Shown here piece after piece: positions 1 to 9,022 of a stretch of DNA of 64,000 bases (the stretch's first letter is position 1; each line of letters starts with the position of its first letter). A program made the position numbers and the translations under genes. The notes below the pieces were generated by a model, which had not been told where the DNA came from, searched no databases, and saw only the letters and a list, made by a program, of their open reading frames with translations. The stretch is from Desulfosporosinus sp. HMP52 (GTDB lineage Bacteria; Bacillota; Desulfitobacteriia; Desulfitobacteriales; Desulfitobacteriaceae): NCBI RefSeq assembly GCF_000765145.1, contig NZ_JMGA01000001.1:40973-104972 (forward strand), read 5' to 3'.

Positions 1-164
1 AATCCGGTATTAATAGATATTTCGTACCGATTGGGGGGGCTCTCGGCTTTAAATTCTCCTGTGGGAAAAGGTGATAGCAGGTGAATTAACCCACCAAGAA
101 GAAAAACAAAAATCATACCCATTAACAACCACTGGATTTTTACTTTCTCCTTTTTAAATCCCAT
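1..164 (-). CDS. Membrane-anchored protein, partial (cut by window edge)
   Basis: Reads from an ATG at 164 leftward to the window edge without a stop, about 54 residues. A GGAGG ribosome binding site lies 6 bases before the ATG, inside the end of the preceding gene. The protein starts MGFKKEKVKIQW, then a hydrophobic stretch (about residues 11-31), then a polar, proline-containing part. This is the pattern of a single N-terminal membrane anchor or uncleaved signal. It follows the 166-654 gene by one base, so the two are surely co-transcribed. Function unknown because most of the protein is missing. Confidence 0.6.
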   Translation of the reverse strand, partial: MGFKKEKVKIQWLLMGMIFVFLLGGLIHLLSPFPTGEFKAESPPNRYEISINTG

Positions 165-165
165 A

Positions 166-654
166 TCAACCTCCAATACCTTCAATAATAAAGCAACAAT
201 CCCTCTGATCTAATAATTCAAAATCACAACTATTTATTTTAGATAATTCTATTTTTTTATATAACATTTCCTCAAATTCATGCCATCCGAACCAAATTGA
301 CCAAAGCTCAATAGGCTTACCCTCTTGGATTTTAGTATTTAAATACTCTTGAAGTTGGTTTGTCCAGTTAATACTAAAGCTCCCACCAAGCCAATAAGTA
401 TATCTTTTCTTAATGTACTCCTCTATTCCATAGGGCGGATTAGTACATCTTGATATTGTTAATCCACCAGTATCAACACCATCAGGAATAAAGATTGCTT
501 TAACATCATCGCGAAGTTTATCAAGGTTAAAGGATAATTCCGGTCGAGGATTAAGATTCATTTCCTTTAATTCCTTAACCGTCCCCTTGATAATACCGGA
601 CAAATCTATTTCCGGTAATTCGTAATCAGACGCAATAAAAGTAAATCTACTCAA
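166..654 (-). CDS. Hypothetical protein (162 aa)
   Basis: Starts with TTG (MSRFTFIASDYE), with GGGAG about 8 bases upstream. The protein is soluble, aromatic-rich and acidic. No signal peptide or membrane segment is visible. Trp residues cluster in the middle (YWLGGSF, ELWSIWFGWHEFEEM) and the C-terminus has a CC pair (DQRDCCFIIEG). I do not recognise the family. It is the first gene of a pair with the membrane-anchored gene downstream, so a small two-gene unit such as a secreted or surface protein with a cytosolic partner is possible, but this is only positional inference. Confidence 0.6.
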   Translation of the reverse strand: MSRFTFIASDYELPEIDLSGIIKGTVKELKEMNLNPRPELSFNLDKLRDDVKAIFIPDGVDTGGLTISRCTNPPYGIEEYIKKRYTYWLGGSFSINWTNQLQEYLNTKIQEGKPIELWSIWFGWHEFEEMLYKKIELSKINSCDFELLDQRDCCFIIEGIGG

Positions 655-967
655 ATAATCACTCCCTTGTCATTTTCATCGACAATAACTCATGATAATT
701 ATTCTCTTTCATCCCTAATAAGTTCATATACAACAGTTTTCTCCATCAAGCTACCAAAACCCTTCTTTTACCAATAGTGTTCCACTTTGGACAGAGCTTA
801 TCCTGAGAAATTATCCTAGCCAAAAATAAGGATTTAAGTCTATAATCAGGACAAGAGAATCTATCTTTAACTTAGTTTCAGATGGATGACTACCGCCTAA
901 AATCAGAGATATATCAGTATTTGACTATAAATTTAGGATATAGAAAATGAGAGGATTGTAAGGCTGT
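655..967. other. Intergenic region between divergent genes
   Basis: 313 bases, AT-rich, separating the minus-strand unknown gene from the plus-strand sensor kinase. A TATAAT-like hexamer occurs near 841-846, but I could not pair it with a convincing -35. No dyad, RNA gene or small ORF with a good ribosome binding site was seen. Confidence 0.3.
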
Positions 968-2188
968 ATGGATCTTAAACCAAAGAGTCTCTTCCATCTG
1001 ATTGAAGAAGACAAGCTGGTTCGAATCATTGAAACCTTCACTAAGGCTACAGACATCACCATTGATATCAATGATGCCCTGGGGTTTCCGGTGGTCCAGC
1101 ATGATTATTTCTATGGATTTTGCCGGAGTATTCGTTCCAAAGAAGTTGGACTCAAGCGTTGTATTAATTCCAATGCCGAATTAGGTTTTAATACCCTGAC
1201 CCAGGGTAACTCAAGCATAGGCAAATGCCATGCCGGCGTGATGTTAATGGCGGTACCTATCATCGTTGATGATAAGTTCTACGGTTCCATAACCTGCGGT
1301 CAGATGCTGCTGGAAAAACCCGGAGCAAAAGAAATTGAGGATATGCTTGCCGCAACTGCCGACCTAGGACTGGATCCCCAAGATCTCAGTAAAACCTTTC
1401 AAGAAATCCAGGTTATCAGTATGGAAAAATGCCAGGCAGCCGGCGGCCTGATCCAATTTGTCGTAAGTTATATTGTTGAGCTGATCTATCGCGCTAATCG
1501 TCAAGAAGCCTTAAGCAAAGAAAAGCTTAAAGCAGCTGAGGACGCCCGGATTATTATCGAGTTGGAGCATACCTTGCATAGAGCAGAGCTGAAAAACCTC
1601 CAAGCTCAAATCAAACCCCACTTTTTATTCAACACCCTTAATACTATCATCAGTTTAGTCACCCTTGGTGATAATGCCAAGGGGTTAAATACTCTTTTTG
1701 CCCTTTCTAATTTACTGAGGCATAATCTTGATCACCCGGAGGAACTGGTTCCCTTGCGAGAGGAACTGCATTATGTAGAAAGCTATCTTCTGATTCAAAA
1801 AAATCGCTTTGGAGATCGTTTGGAGTTAACCATTCAAGTGCCGGAAGACCTCCATGATTTACAGATTCCCTTCTTAAGCCTGCAGCCTCTGGTTGAAAAT
1901 GCCTGTATACATGGCTTAGAACCTAAAGAAGGTCTGGGTCACCTCCGAATTGTGGCTAAAAAGCTGAATAACGATGTAGAGATTTCTGTGATAGACGATG
2001 GGGTTGGTATGTCTCAGCACTATTACACTCTCGATTTAAGCCAGGAACATCCCCTTCAGGCCGGGATAGGCCTGCGCAATGTCCATAAACGCTTACAGCT
2101 TCAATTTGGCCCTGGGTATGGGATCAGGCTGCTGCCTGAACAAGGGCTAACGACGGTTCGCCTCCTTATTCCCCTGCAGGAAGGGTGA
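968..2188 (+). CDS. PocR-domain sensor histidine kinase (LytS/YesM type)
   Basis: Residues about 8-175 form a PocR ligand-sensing domain with its Cys set (C52, C65, C87, C110). A short coiled-coil linker (about 178-210) follows, then a LytS/YesM-type kinase core. The core has the phospho-acceptor His218 in QIKPHFLFN, an N box LVENACIHG (308-316), DDGVG (343-347) and GIGLRNV. No membrane segment is present, so it senses a cytosolic ligand; PocR domains in other proteins bind small hydrocarbon derivatives such as 1,3-propanediol. AAGG lies 6 bases before the ATG. Its likely partner is the AraC-type response regulator at 3657-4730, on the other side of ald. Confidence 0.85.
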   Translation: MDLKPKSLFHLIEEDKLVRIIETFTKATDITIDINDALGFPVVQHDYFYGFCRSIRSKEVGLKRCINSNAELGFNTLTQGNSSIGKCHAGVMLMAVPIIVDDKFYGSITCGQMLLEKPGAKEIEDMLAATADLGLDPQDLSKTFQEIQVISMEKCQAAGGLIQFVVSYIVELIYRANRQEALSKEKLKAAEDARIIIELEHTLHRAELKNLQAQIKPHFLFNTLNTIISLVTLGDNAKGLNTLFALSNLLRHNLDHPEELVPLREELHYVESYLLIQKNRFGDRLELTIQVPEDLHDLQIPFLSLQPLVENACIHGLEPKEGLGHLRIVAKKLNNDVEISVIDDGVGMSQHYYTLDLSQEHPLQAGIGLRNVHKRLQLQFGPGYGIRLLPEQGLTTVRLLIPLQEG

Positions 2189-2216
2189 AAAGAACTCGAA
2201 ATTTACTGACTAAATT

Positions 2217-2260
2217 CGAAAGGATCATAACCAGAAAATCCTGGCTAATGATCCTTTTTC
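2217..2260 (+). terminator. Intrinsic terminator after the PocR kinase
   Basis: The arms AAAGGATCAT (2219-2228) and ATGATCCTTT (2248-2257) pair perfectly and run into a T-tract on the plus strand. It lies between convergent genes and separates the kinase from ald. Confidence 0.8.
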
Positions 2261-2285
2261 ACGTCTTAATTGTTCTTAATTGCCT

Positions 2286-3419
2286 CTAAAAACCGGCGGG
2301 AACATCGGTTACATCACCTAACGGTGTATACTCACGATTGAGGGCTTCGGCAACTGCTTTATAAGTGAGTTTACCGTGGATAACATTAACACCACGGGCT
2401 AAAGCGAGATCCGTTCTGATAGCCTCCGCGTACCCCAGATTCGCCAATTTAAGAGCATAAGGCATTGTAGCATTCGTCAAAGCAAAGGTGGCAGTGCGAG
2501 CTACAGCTCCGGGCATATTGGCCACACTATAGTGTACCACGCCATACTTTTCATAGGTGGGCTCGGCATGGGTTGTCACATGATCAATGGTTTCCACGCT
2601 GCCACCCTGATCAATGGCCACGTCAACAATCACTGACCCTGGTTTCATTCCTCGAACCATTTCCTCGGTTACGAGTTTAGGAGCTTTAGCACCGGGGATT
2701 AGAACAGCTCCAACCAAGAGATCAGCTTGTTCTACTGCCTGTTGAATATTATAGCTGTTAGACATCAAGGTTTTAATCCTTGAACCAAAGATATCATCCA
2801 AATAGCGGAGTCGGCTATTACAGACATCCAGGATGGTTACATCCGCGCCAAAACCAATAGCCATTTTAGCAGCGTTGATACCAACGATACCACCTCCCAC
2901 AATGGCAACTTTAGCGGGGGGGACTCCCGGCACTCCACCTAAGAGTATTCCCGTACCACCATACTGTTTTTCTAAGAATTGAGCACCGATTTGAATTGAC
3001 ATACGTCCGGCTACCTCACTCATAGGGATTAATAGAGGCAAGCTGCCGTCGGCAGGTTGTACCGTTTCGTAGGCAATTCCTACTACATTTTTTTTGAGTA
3101 AGGCAGCAGTTAAGGCCGGTTCTGGAGCAAGATGCAAATAAGTAAACAATAGTTGACCATCTTTGAACAGCTCATATTCTGAAGCCAAAGGTTCTTTAAC
3201 TTTCATAATCATATCTGCACTGGCATATACGTCTGAGGGAGTAGCCAAGATATTGGCACCGGCAGCAATGTATTCTTCATTGCTTATACCGCTGCCTACA
3301 CCTGCATTCGTTTCGACGACTACTTGATGACCGGCTTTGCCAAAGGCTACAACACCTGCGGGAGTGAGAGCTACACGATTTTCATTGTTTTTAATTTCTT
3401 TCGGTACCCCGATAATCAT
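2286..3419 (-). CDS. ald: Alanine dehydrogenase
   Basis: NAD-dependent oxidative deamination of L-alanine to pyruvate and ammonium, reversible. The length (377 aa) is normal. Family residues are in place: Arg15 (NRVALTP), Lys75 (MKVKEP), His96 (TYLHLA), the nucleotide-binding GGGIVG at about 175-180 and Asp270. AAAGGAG lies upstream of the ATG. It stands alone, transcribed against the PocR kinase and away from the AraC regulator. Its position inside this two-component pair suggests that the pair controls it, but that is inference. In spore formers alanine dehydrogenase often serves alanine catabolism during sporulation. Confidence 0.95.
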   Translation of the reverse strand: MIIGVPKEIKNNENRVALTPAGVVAFGKAGHQVVVETNAGVGSGISNEEYIAAGANILATPSDVYASADMIMKVKEPLASEYELFKDGQLLFTYLHLAPEPALTAALLKKNVVGIAYETVQPADGSLPLLIPMSEVAGRMSIQIGAQFLEKQYGGTGILLGGVPGVPPAKVAIVGGGIVGINAAKMAIGFGADVTILDVCNSRLRYLDDIFGSRIKTLMSNSYNIQQAVEQADLLVGAVLIPGAKAPKLVTEEMVRGMKPGSVIVDVAIDQGGSVETIDHVTTHAEPTYEKYGVVHYSVANMPGAVARTATFALTNATMPYALKLANLGYAEAIRTDLALARGVNVIHGKLTYKAVAEALNREYTPLGDVTDVPAGF

Positions 3420-3656
3420 TTGAATTTGCGCTCCTTTCGACTGGTGGCTGTTTATACCCTTATCATCTCATAATAAGGTTTGCCAACCAGATTAAACCAT
3501 TGCCCAAAAACAAAAAAATAATGTCAGATTGTTCAAATAAGTTGTAAATATTTTTACCTTTGATATTAAGATATTGTAATTCTAAAACGAATAGGCATTG
3601 TGCTTAAATAAACGTATAATTGACTTAAAATCCTATGGTTATAAACTTTTCGAGGA

Positions 3657-4730
3657 ATGGATGATAAGAGGATGTATAAAGTATTGCTGGTTGATGATGA
3701 GGAATTAGAGCGCAAGATTTTGCGGTTGACTTTACAAAATTCTGACCTGCCTATTTCAACAATCGATGAGGCTGTCAATGGACGGGATGCTTTAGAAAAA
3801 GTTCATCTCCTCCAACCGGATCTGATCATTATGGATATCAAAATGCCTGGGATTGACGGGATTGAAGCCACCAAACAAATAAAGTCATTTTACCCCTCTA
3901 CCGAAGTGATTATTTTAACCGCCTACGGAAAATTCTCCTATTCTCAACAAGCTATTAAAGCCCAAGCTACAGACTATTTACTTAAGCCAATTCAACCTCA
4001 ACTACTCATTGAGGCTGTAAGACAGGCCATAAATAGGTTTTCTCTTAAAAAATTTCAGCCCGGGCCGGCCATGGATTTTTCAAAACTAGAGGAACTGGTT
4101 AAAGACGGCGATCTTAGCGAGGGAAAGCGGCAATTAGCCCTGATTTTTGCCCATCTGACTAAAGTTGAACCTGTTCCCTCCACCGCCCTGCTTTATTCTT
4201 TCGGTTTACGACTTATGGTCATCGTTCTCCAGGCTGCCTTATCTGGAGGTGCCGATCCTGGGGAGGTGACTTCTACAGAAAATGATCTAGTGCAAGACTT
4301 ATCCCATATTACCTCTCATGCGGGCCTCAAGGCCTGGGGGGATGGAATGTTGGAAAAGTGCATTAGTTTATTAAATTCAGCCATTCAACAGCATAACCAA
4401 GGGTTAACTCTCATCCGCAAAGCTATGGAGTACATTGACCAGAACTATGCTGAGAATATCTCCCTCAACATGGTGGCGAAACATGTCCATCTCAGTCCGG
4501 CTTATCTGAGTAGGATCTTTAATAAGAACACCGGCGTGGGTTTTACGGATTACCTGACCCAAGTGCGTCTGAAAAAAGCCAAACACCGATTGCGCAGGTC
4601 TGCTGAGACAATAGATCAAATTGCCATCGCTACCGGTTTTAATTCCAGCAGCTACTTCTCGGCGATTTTCAAAAAATCCGAAGGCCTCACCCCCTCGGAA
4701 TATCGAGGAAAGCATATAGGAGGCTCTTAA
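3657..4730 (+). CDS. Response regulator, receiver plus AraC-type DNA-binding domain
   Basis: Residues 7-120 are a CheY-like receiver with the acidic pocket VDDEE, phospho-acceptor Asp60 (IIMDIKMPG) and the conserved Lys in DYLLKP. A roughly 120-residue linker follows, then two helix-turn-helix motifs of the AraC/XylS type (about 255-355; NMVAKHVHLSPAYLSRIFNK and IDQIAIATGFNSSSYFSAIF). This is YesN architecture, the usual partner of LytS/YesM or PocR kinases. The start is ambiguous. ATG at 3657 nearly abuts its GAGG, and the more family-like MYKVLLVDDEE starts at 3672. Confidence 0.88.
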   Translation: MDDKRMYKVLLVDDEELERKILRLTLQNSDLPISTIDEAVNGRDALEKVHLLQPDLIIMDIKMPGIDGIEATKQIKSFYPSTEVIILTAYGKFSYSQQAIKAQATDYLLKPIQPQLLIEAVRQAINRFSLKKFQPGPAMDFSKLEELVKDGDLSEGKRQLALIFAHLTKVEPVPSTALLYSFGLRLMVIVLQAALSGGADPGEVTSTENDLVQDLSHITSHAGLKAWGDGMLEKCISLLNSAIQQHNQGLTLIRKAMEYIDQNYAENISLNMVAKHVHLSPAYLSRIFNKNTGVGFTDYLTQVRLKKAKHRLRRSAETIDQIAIATGFNSSSYFSAIFKKSEGLTPSEYRGKHIGGS

Positions 4731-4827
4731 TATATGCTTTCCTTACTGAAACCACTTGTATTTCGCAAATATGTGTTCCCAATTAATTGCTTACTCAGGA
4801 TTTTTCTATATATCTTCTTTTGCAAAA

Positions 4828-4866
4828 GAAATCAACCCGCATCGTCACAATGAGGGTTGATTTCTC
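4828..4866 (-). terminator. Bidirectional terminator between the AraC regulator and yaaA
   Basis: GAAATCAACCC (4828-4838) pairs with GGGTTGATTTC (4854-4864). On the minus strand the stem is followed by a T-rich tail, so it mainly ends yaaA. Confidence 0.75.
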
Positions 4867-4883
4867 GCTTGCATCATTAATAT

Positions 4884-5633
4884 CTATTTGGTGGTCTTCA
4901 CAAATACAAAGGTGTTGTCATCTGACAGATCATCCATATATAGGAACCCAAGTCGATTAAACCTTTTGATTTCAGCCAAATCTTCAACAGCGTTTTCAGC
5001 CAGGAAACGTACCATTTCGCCGCGAGCCATTTTCACATAAACCCCTTTTTCGATAACCTTACCGTCGATCAGCTCGCCAAATTTGCAGGTAACATAGTTG
5101 ATGTCGGCAGTTAAGTATTTTTCAACAGTTTTACTGTATTCAGCGGAAGCAAGATTCAAAATCCTGGTATCATTCTGGGTTAACTCCCGATAGATATCAT
5201 CTTTCCAATAGTCATATAGATTATGACAGAAAGGGGTTTTCAGCTTTGCCTGCATTTCCAAGCGATAGGGTACAACTCCATCAAAAGGTTTCAATATCCC
5301 GTAAAATCCCGAGAGAATCCGCAGATGGTCTTCAATGTAGTCAAAGTAGCCATCCTCAAATACCTGCGGGGCCATGTACATGTACTGAATGCCATCGTAG
5401 GATAAAATGGCCGGGTTTGTATACCTGCATAAATCCATTCTTTGATAGCGTTCATAGTTCAGCCTGGCAATCTCATCGTTACAACAAAGCAGCTTTTTAA
5501 GTTCAATATAGGTTAGGTTTTGGAGATATTCCTTGAGCTGTTGAGTTTTTTCAAGATAGACAGGGGCTTGGCGAGAGGGAAGAAAATCCCCATCCATATT
5601 CATCTTCTTAGCCGGAGAGATTATGATCTTCAA
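4884..5633 (-). CDS. yaaA: YaaA (DUF328) peroxide-stress protein
   Basis: 249 aa, full length for the family. It begins with the signature KIIISPAKKM and keeps the conserved SGFYGIL.PFD.V.PYRLEM block. In E. coli YaaA limits intracellular iron and Fenton damage during peroxide stress, and the fold binds DNA. It is monocistronic, with its own terminator at 4828-4866. Confidence 0.92.
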   Translation of the reverse strand: MKIIISPAKKMNMDGDFLPSRQAPVYLEKTQQLKEYLQNLTYIELKKLLCCNDEIARLNYERYQRMDLCRYTNPAILSYDGIQYMYMAPQVFEDGYFDYIEDHLRILSGFYGILKPFDGVVPYRLEMQAKLKTPFCHNLYDYWKDDIYRELTQNDTRILNLASAEYSKTVEKYLTADINYVTCKFGELIDGKVIEKGVYVKMARGEMVRFLAENAVEDLAEIKRFNRLGFLYMDDLSDDNTFVFVKTTK

Positions 5634-6162
5634 TATATATCATCCTTAAGTTAAGATAACCTAGTCAGAACCATATTCTGGATTCTCCACGAGAATATTA
5701 CCTTATCACTTAACTTGTCTCATCGTCTACAACGAGCATTCTTGAATTCCAAATCACCTCTTTGCAAAGAGTTTACACCCTTTCCTCCACAAATCCTCAA
5801 AGAATCCCACAAAATCCACACCAAATTGATTAATGATATTCATAAAAACTCTCAAAATCAGTGTAGTCAATAATAGAGCAATTACAATACCCACAATACC
5901 GTTATTCATATCAACTCCACCTCCCTAGACAAGCTAAAAATTAAAGGCTAACAACTCTTGTCAGCCTCATGTTGCAATAATTTGGTTTCTTACTTCGGAT
6001 AAAGACTTTATATTTGGAAATTGAAGTATCTACCACGGTGTTACAAACCCTTGTAATTTATTATACCCTAAATTTCCTAGGATGAAAATAATTCCAGGTT
6101 CTGAATAGTTCTAGAGGCTATGGCACATATTAGTCAAAAATCAATGCTTTGGGGAGGAACTT
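5634..6162. other. Intergenic region holding the 51-aa membrane protein gene
   Basis: 529 bases between yaaA and the DUF3231 gene. Apart from the small gene at 5754-5909 and an imperfect hairpin (AGGCTAAC..GTCAGCCT, 5944-5966), I see no further structure. The plus-strand GGGGAGG before the DUF3231 start ends the region. Confidence 0.4.
5754..5909 (-). CDS. Small membrane protein (51 aa)
   Basis: ATG at 5909 with GGGAGGTGG about 7 bases upstream, stop TGA at 5754. The product has a hydrophobic N-terminal helix (about residues 4-28: GIVGIVIALLLTTLILRVF), an acidic/aromatic middle (GVDFVGFFEDL) and a basic Cys-containing tail (WRKGCKLFAKR). No homolog is recognised. The strong ribosome binding site and transmembrane-plus-charged-tail pattern make it credible. 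An imperfect hairpin (5944-5966) lies about 35 bases upstream of the start in the probable leader. The size and shape would also fit a type I toxin-like peptide. Confidence 0.55.
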   Translation of the reverse strand: MNNGIVGIVIALLLTTLILRVFMNIINQFGVDFVGFFEDLWRKGCKLFAKR

Positions 6163-7164
6163 ATGAAAGAACATCACATAAGCTTAACAACTCCTGAGAT
6201 TGCAGGTTTATGGAAAACATACATGCAAAATACCTCTAATTTATGTGTCTTTAAGCATTTTGAGCCCTATATTCAGGACTCCGAAATCAAGCCCTTAGTT
6301 ATTGAACAAATAAACCTTTTGCAAAAGTTCACGGCTAAAATCACAGAGATTTTCTCAAACGAAAATTTCCCTGTACCACAAGGTTTTTCTGATGAGGATA
6401 TAAATTTGTCTGCCCCTGCCCTTTACACAGACTTATATGGACTTAGCTATGTCTACAGATTTAATCAAATAGTATTTAGTGATTATGCTGTGACAATAAC
6501 CAAAGTAGCCCGGACTGATGTGGTTGAATTTTTTTATGAATGCTTAAATTTGAGTGGTGCCTTATTTAAAAAAGCATTAACCCTTATGTTGTCTAAAGGG
6601 ATTTATGATAGACCTCCCAAAATGCCTTATCCTCACCAGGTAGAGTTTATTAAAAAAAGAGATTCTCTCATCGAAACCTGGTTTGGTGAGCATAGACCCT
6701 TAAATGCTATGGAATTAGGCGAAATATTTTATATCATTGAGAGAAATTATATTGGCATTCTTATGTTAATGGGTTTTATTCAAGTGATGCAAGACCGAGA
6801 AATTAAAGATTATCTGCTGAAAGGAAAAGATCTAGCTGAAAAACAAATTGATATCTTTAATAAAATTCTCAAAGATGAAGAACATTTGGGTAATATGCCT
6901 GTAAGTATGGAGGTAACTGATTCAACCGTCTCCCCTTTTTCGGATAAGTTGATTATGTTCCTGATTTCAACATCCGCTTCGGCAGGAATCTATTTATGCG
7001 CATATGCAATGTCGCTCTCGATGAGAAAAGATTTAGCTGTTCATTATGCAGCTTTGATGGTGGAAATATCCCGATATGGCGAGGAAGGCATGAAGCTCAT
7101 GATTGAACGAGGCTGGATGGAACAGCCGCCGGAGTCCTTTGATAGGGCAGCTTTTCAGCATTAG
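6163..7164 (+). CDS. DUF3231 family protein
   Basis: 333 aa, mostly alpha-helical, built from two similar ferritin-like halves. The C-terminal half has a conserved hydrophobic segment (DKLIMFLISTSASAGIYLCAYAMSLSMR) followed by the HYAALMVEISRYGEEGMKLMIERGWMEQPP ending that marks DUF3231. GGGGAGG lies 6 bases before the ATG. The family is common in spore-forming Firmicutes. Its biochemical role is not established. Single gene; the 18-bp hairpin at 7196-7240 ends it. Confidence 0.85.
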   Translation: MKEHHISLTTPEIAGLWKTYMQNTSNLCVFKHFEPYIQDSEIKPLVIEQINLLQKFTAKITEIFSNENFPVPQGFSDEDINLSAPALYTDLYGLSYVYRFNQIVFSDYAVTITKVARTDVVEFFYECLNLSGALFKKALTLMLSKGIYDRPPKMPYPHQVEFIKKRDSLIETWFGEHRPLNAMELGEIFYIIERNYIGILMLMGFIQVMQDREIKDYLLKGKDLAEKQIDIFNKILKDEEHLGNMPVSMEVTDSTVSPFSDKLIMFLISTSASAGIYLCAYAMSLSMRKDLAVHYAALMVEISRYGEEGMKLMIERGWMEQPPESFDRAAFQH

Positions 7165-7187
7165 AATAAACAGAGCCAGTGATAGAT

Positions 7188-7661
7188 TTAACAAAAAGGC
7201 AGAAGAAAGAATAGCAATAAAGTATTCTTTCTTCTGCCTTTCTCCCAGCCGCATTCCGTGCAGAGGGAGCAGGGTCCAGCCCAGAGAGCAAAGGCTTTGT
7301 AGTAGCCCGCCACAAAGGCCTCCCCTTCCGCCTTCAGGATCAGCCGCTGAAAATCCGCCGTAGGCGGTGTCCCTTCGATGAGCAGGCAATCCCTATAGTC
7401 CCGGAGCATCTCCCGGGTCTTTTCGGCAGGAAGGCTGTCCGGCGGACAGTGAGGTTTACCGTATTCAGTACAGCCAAACCGGCAGTGCAAATCGACCCAG
7501 CCTGGAACCACAATATCTCCCGCTGAAATCAGACGTATACTGCTGAAGCCAAACCTTCTAAGCCTGGCCATAAGCTGAGCCTTACGGTCTAGGCAAAGAT
7601 TTTCAAGGCATAAAGCATCTTTGGCGGCGAAGATCAGCGCTGTATCTGAAGCAGGGGGCAA
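7188..7661 (-). CDS. DUF2284 putative metal-binding protein, damaged at both ends
   Basis: The core is DUF2284-like: GWVDLHCRFGCTEYGKPHCPP, then R.ML.DYRDCLLIEG and GPCSLCTECG, a Cys-rich pattern thought to bind metal or an Fe-S cluster. Two defects are visible. The only in-frame start is a TTG at 7661 without a good ribosome binding site. A well-placed ATG ATG with AGAGGCAAGG upstream sits at 7714 in another frame and reads MMKNTLVYPNN before stopping, so a frameshift is likely. At the other end the last expected Cys/Arg block is replaced by residues translated from the terminator. It is the last gene of the cobalamin-riboswitch operon. Function unknown; it may now be a pseudogene. Confidence 0.6.
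   Translation of the reverse strand: MPPASDTALIFAAKDALCLENLCLDRKAQLMARLRRFGFSSIRLISAGDIVVPGWVDLHCRFGCTEYGKPHCPPDSLPAEKTREMLRDYRDCLLIEGTPPTADFQRLILKAEGEAFVAGYYKAFALWAGPCSLCTECGWEKGRRKNTLLLFFLLPFC
7196..7240 (-). terminator. Strong bidirectional terminator (18-bp stem) ending the bza-like operon
   Basis: Positions 7196-7213 pair perfectly with 7223-7240 around a 9-base loop. A T5 tract follows on the minus strand and TTTCTC on the plus strand. The annotated reading frame of the DUF2284 gene runs through the whole hairpin, which suggests that the true C-terminus of that gene has been lost. Confidence 0.85.
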
Positions 7662-7725
7662 AAGCTCAGAGACTGGGGATCATTGTTTGGATATACTAAA
7701 GTGTTTTTCATCATACCTTGCCTCT

Positions 7726-9003
7726 TTACGCGATCCCAAAATATTCGGCAGCGACCTGGGCGGCACAGCCGGTTCCGCAGACAACACAACCGTGATCATC
7801 ACCGACTGCCGCAGTAGCCTTTAATTGTTCAGGATAAAGAGCCGCCTTAATTTGCCTGTCCAGGTTCTGGGCAACGCGGGCCTTAGCCATTTCCAGATCT
7901 CTAGCCCAGGCTTGTTGATTGCCTTTGGCAATATCCGCAATGTGGGCCGCCATTCGGGTAGTAATCACTCCGGTTCGGACGTCTTCCTCAGTGGGCAGAC
8001 CCAAGTGCTCGGCCGGGGTCAGATAGCAGAGGAAATCTGCACCACAGGCTCCGATCAGCGCCCCACCGATGGCTCCGCTGATGTGATCATAACCTGGCGT
8101 TACATCCGTTGCCAAAGTGCCCAGGATATAGTAAGGGGCGTTATTGCATAGTCTTTTCTGCACTTGCATGGTTGCCTCCACATGATTGAGGGGTACATGC
8201 CCGGGTCCTTCCACCATGACTTGAACACCGGCCTCCTGGGCTCGCCTGGTAAGTTCCCCCTGGATGATCATGCCCTGGAGCTGAGCACCGTCCAAGGAAT
8301 CTGCAATACTGCCGGGCCGGATGGCATCCCCCAGGCTTAAGGTAACATCATAAGCCTTTAATATTTCCAGCACCCGGTCAAATTTTTCGTAGAGGGGATT
8401 CTCTTTCTGATTGTGCAGCATCCAGCCGGTGAGGAAAGCACCACCCCGGCTGACCACGTCCGTTACCCGTCCGGTAGCCTGCATTCTTTTAATGACGTCC
8501 ATATTCAGAGCACAATGAATCGCCATAAAATCCAGCCCGTCCGCCGCTTGTCTTTCAATAACCTCAAAAATATCCTCTTCTCTCATACTGACAACACTGC
8601 CGTATTTTTCAATAGCCTCAATCCCGGCCTGGTAAATCATGGTGCTCCCCACGGCCACATGAGCCAGGGACAAGGACTGCTTCCTCATGCCGTCAATATC
8701 TTTTCCAGTACTTAAATCCATAAAGCTGTCGCAGCCGGCTTCTTCTGCAATGGCCAGCTTGCGAGCTTCCATTTCCATGTCATCGCGATCGCTGGAGGTG
8801 CCAATCAGGGCATTAACTTTAATTCGCAAGCCTGCCCCTATTCCACAGTATTTGAATTCCTTGCGGTTTTTGTTTCTGGGAATGACGATTCTCCCTTCGG
8901 CAACTTCCTGGCGGATAAATTCCGCCTCAAGATTCTCATCAGCCGCCACAACTTCCATTTCCTCGGTAATGATCCCGGCCCGGGCTTTTAAAACCTGTGT
9001 CAT
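7726..9003 (-). CDS. ThiC-family radical SAM enzyme, probable 5-hydroxybenzimidazole synthase subunit (BzaA/BzaB/BzaF type), second copy
   Basis: 425 aa from the ATG at 9003 (AGGTGG 5 bases upstream). The ThiC core is intact: MDLSTGKDID, RPGSIADSLDGAQ, VEGPGHVPLNHVEA, GYDHISGAIGGA, LCYLTPAEHLGLP. The C-terminal cluster motif is CVVCGTGC (CX2CX3C). It is shorter than the roughly 600-aa proteobacterial ThiC. It lies 19 bases after another ThiC paralog and under a cobalamin riboswitch. Real thiamin thiC genes are normally under TPP riboswitches, so I infer a role in converting AIR to 5-hydroxybenzimidazole for the cobamide lower ligand, as known for BzaA+BzaB or BzaF. A plain thiamin role cannot be excluded by eye. 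Confidence 0.72.
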   Translation of the reverse strand: MTQVLKARAGIITEEMEVVAADENLEAEFIRQEVAEGRIVIPRNKNRKEFKYCGIGAGLRIKVNALIGTSSDRDDMEMEARKLAIAEEAGCDSFMDLSTGKDIDGMRKQSLSLAHVAVGSTMIYQAGIEAIEKYGSVVSMREEDIFEVIERQAADGLDFMAIHCALNMDVIKRMQATGRVTDVVSRGGAFLTGWMLHNQKENPLYEKFDRVLEILKAYDVTLSLGDAIRPGSIADSLDGAQLQGMIIQGELTRRAQEAGVQVMVEGPGHVPLNHVEATMQVQKRLCNNAPYYILGTLATDVTPGYDHISGAIGGALIGACGADFLCYLTPAEHLGLPTEEDVRTGVITTRMAAHIADIAKGNQQAWARDLEMAKARVAQNLDRQIKAALYPEQLKATAAVGDDHGCVVCGTGCAAQVAAEYFGIA

Positions 9004-9022
9004 ATTAACCACCTTTCCCTTC

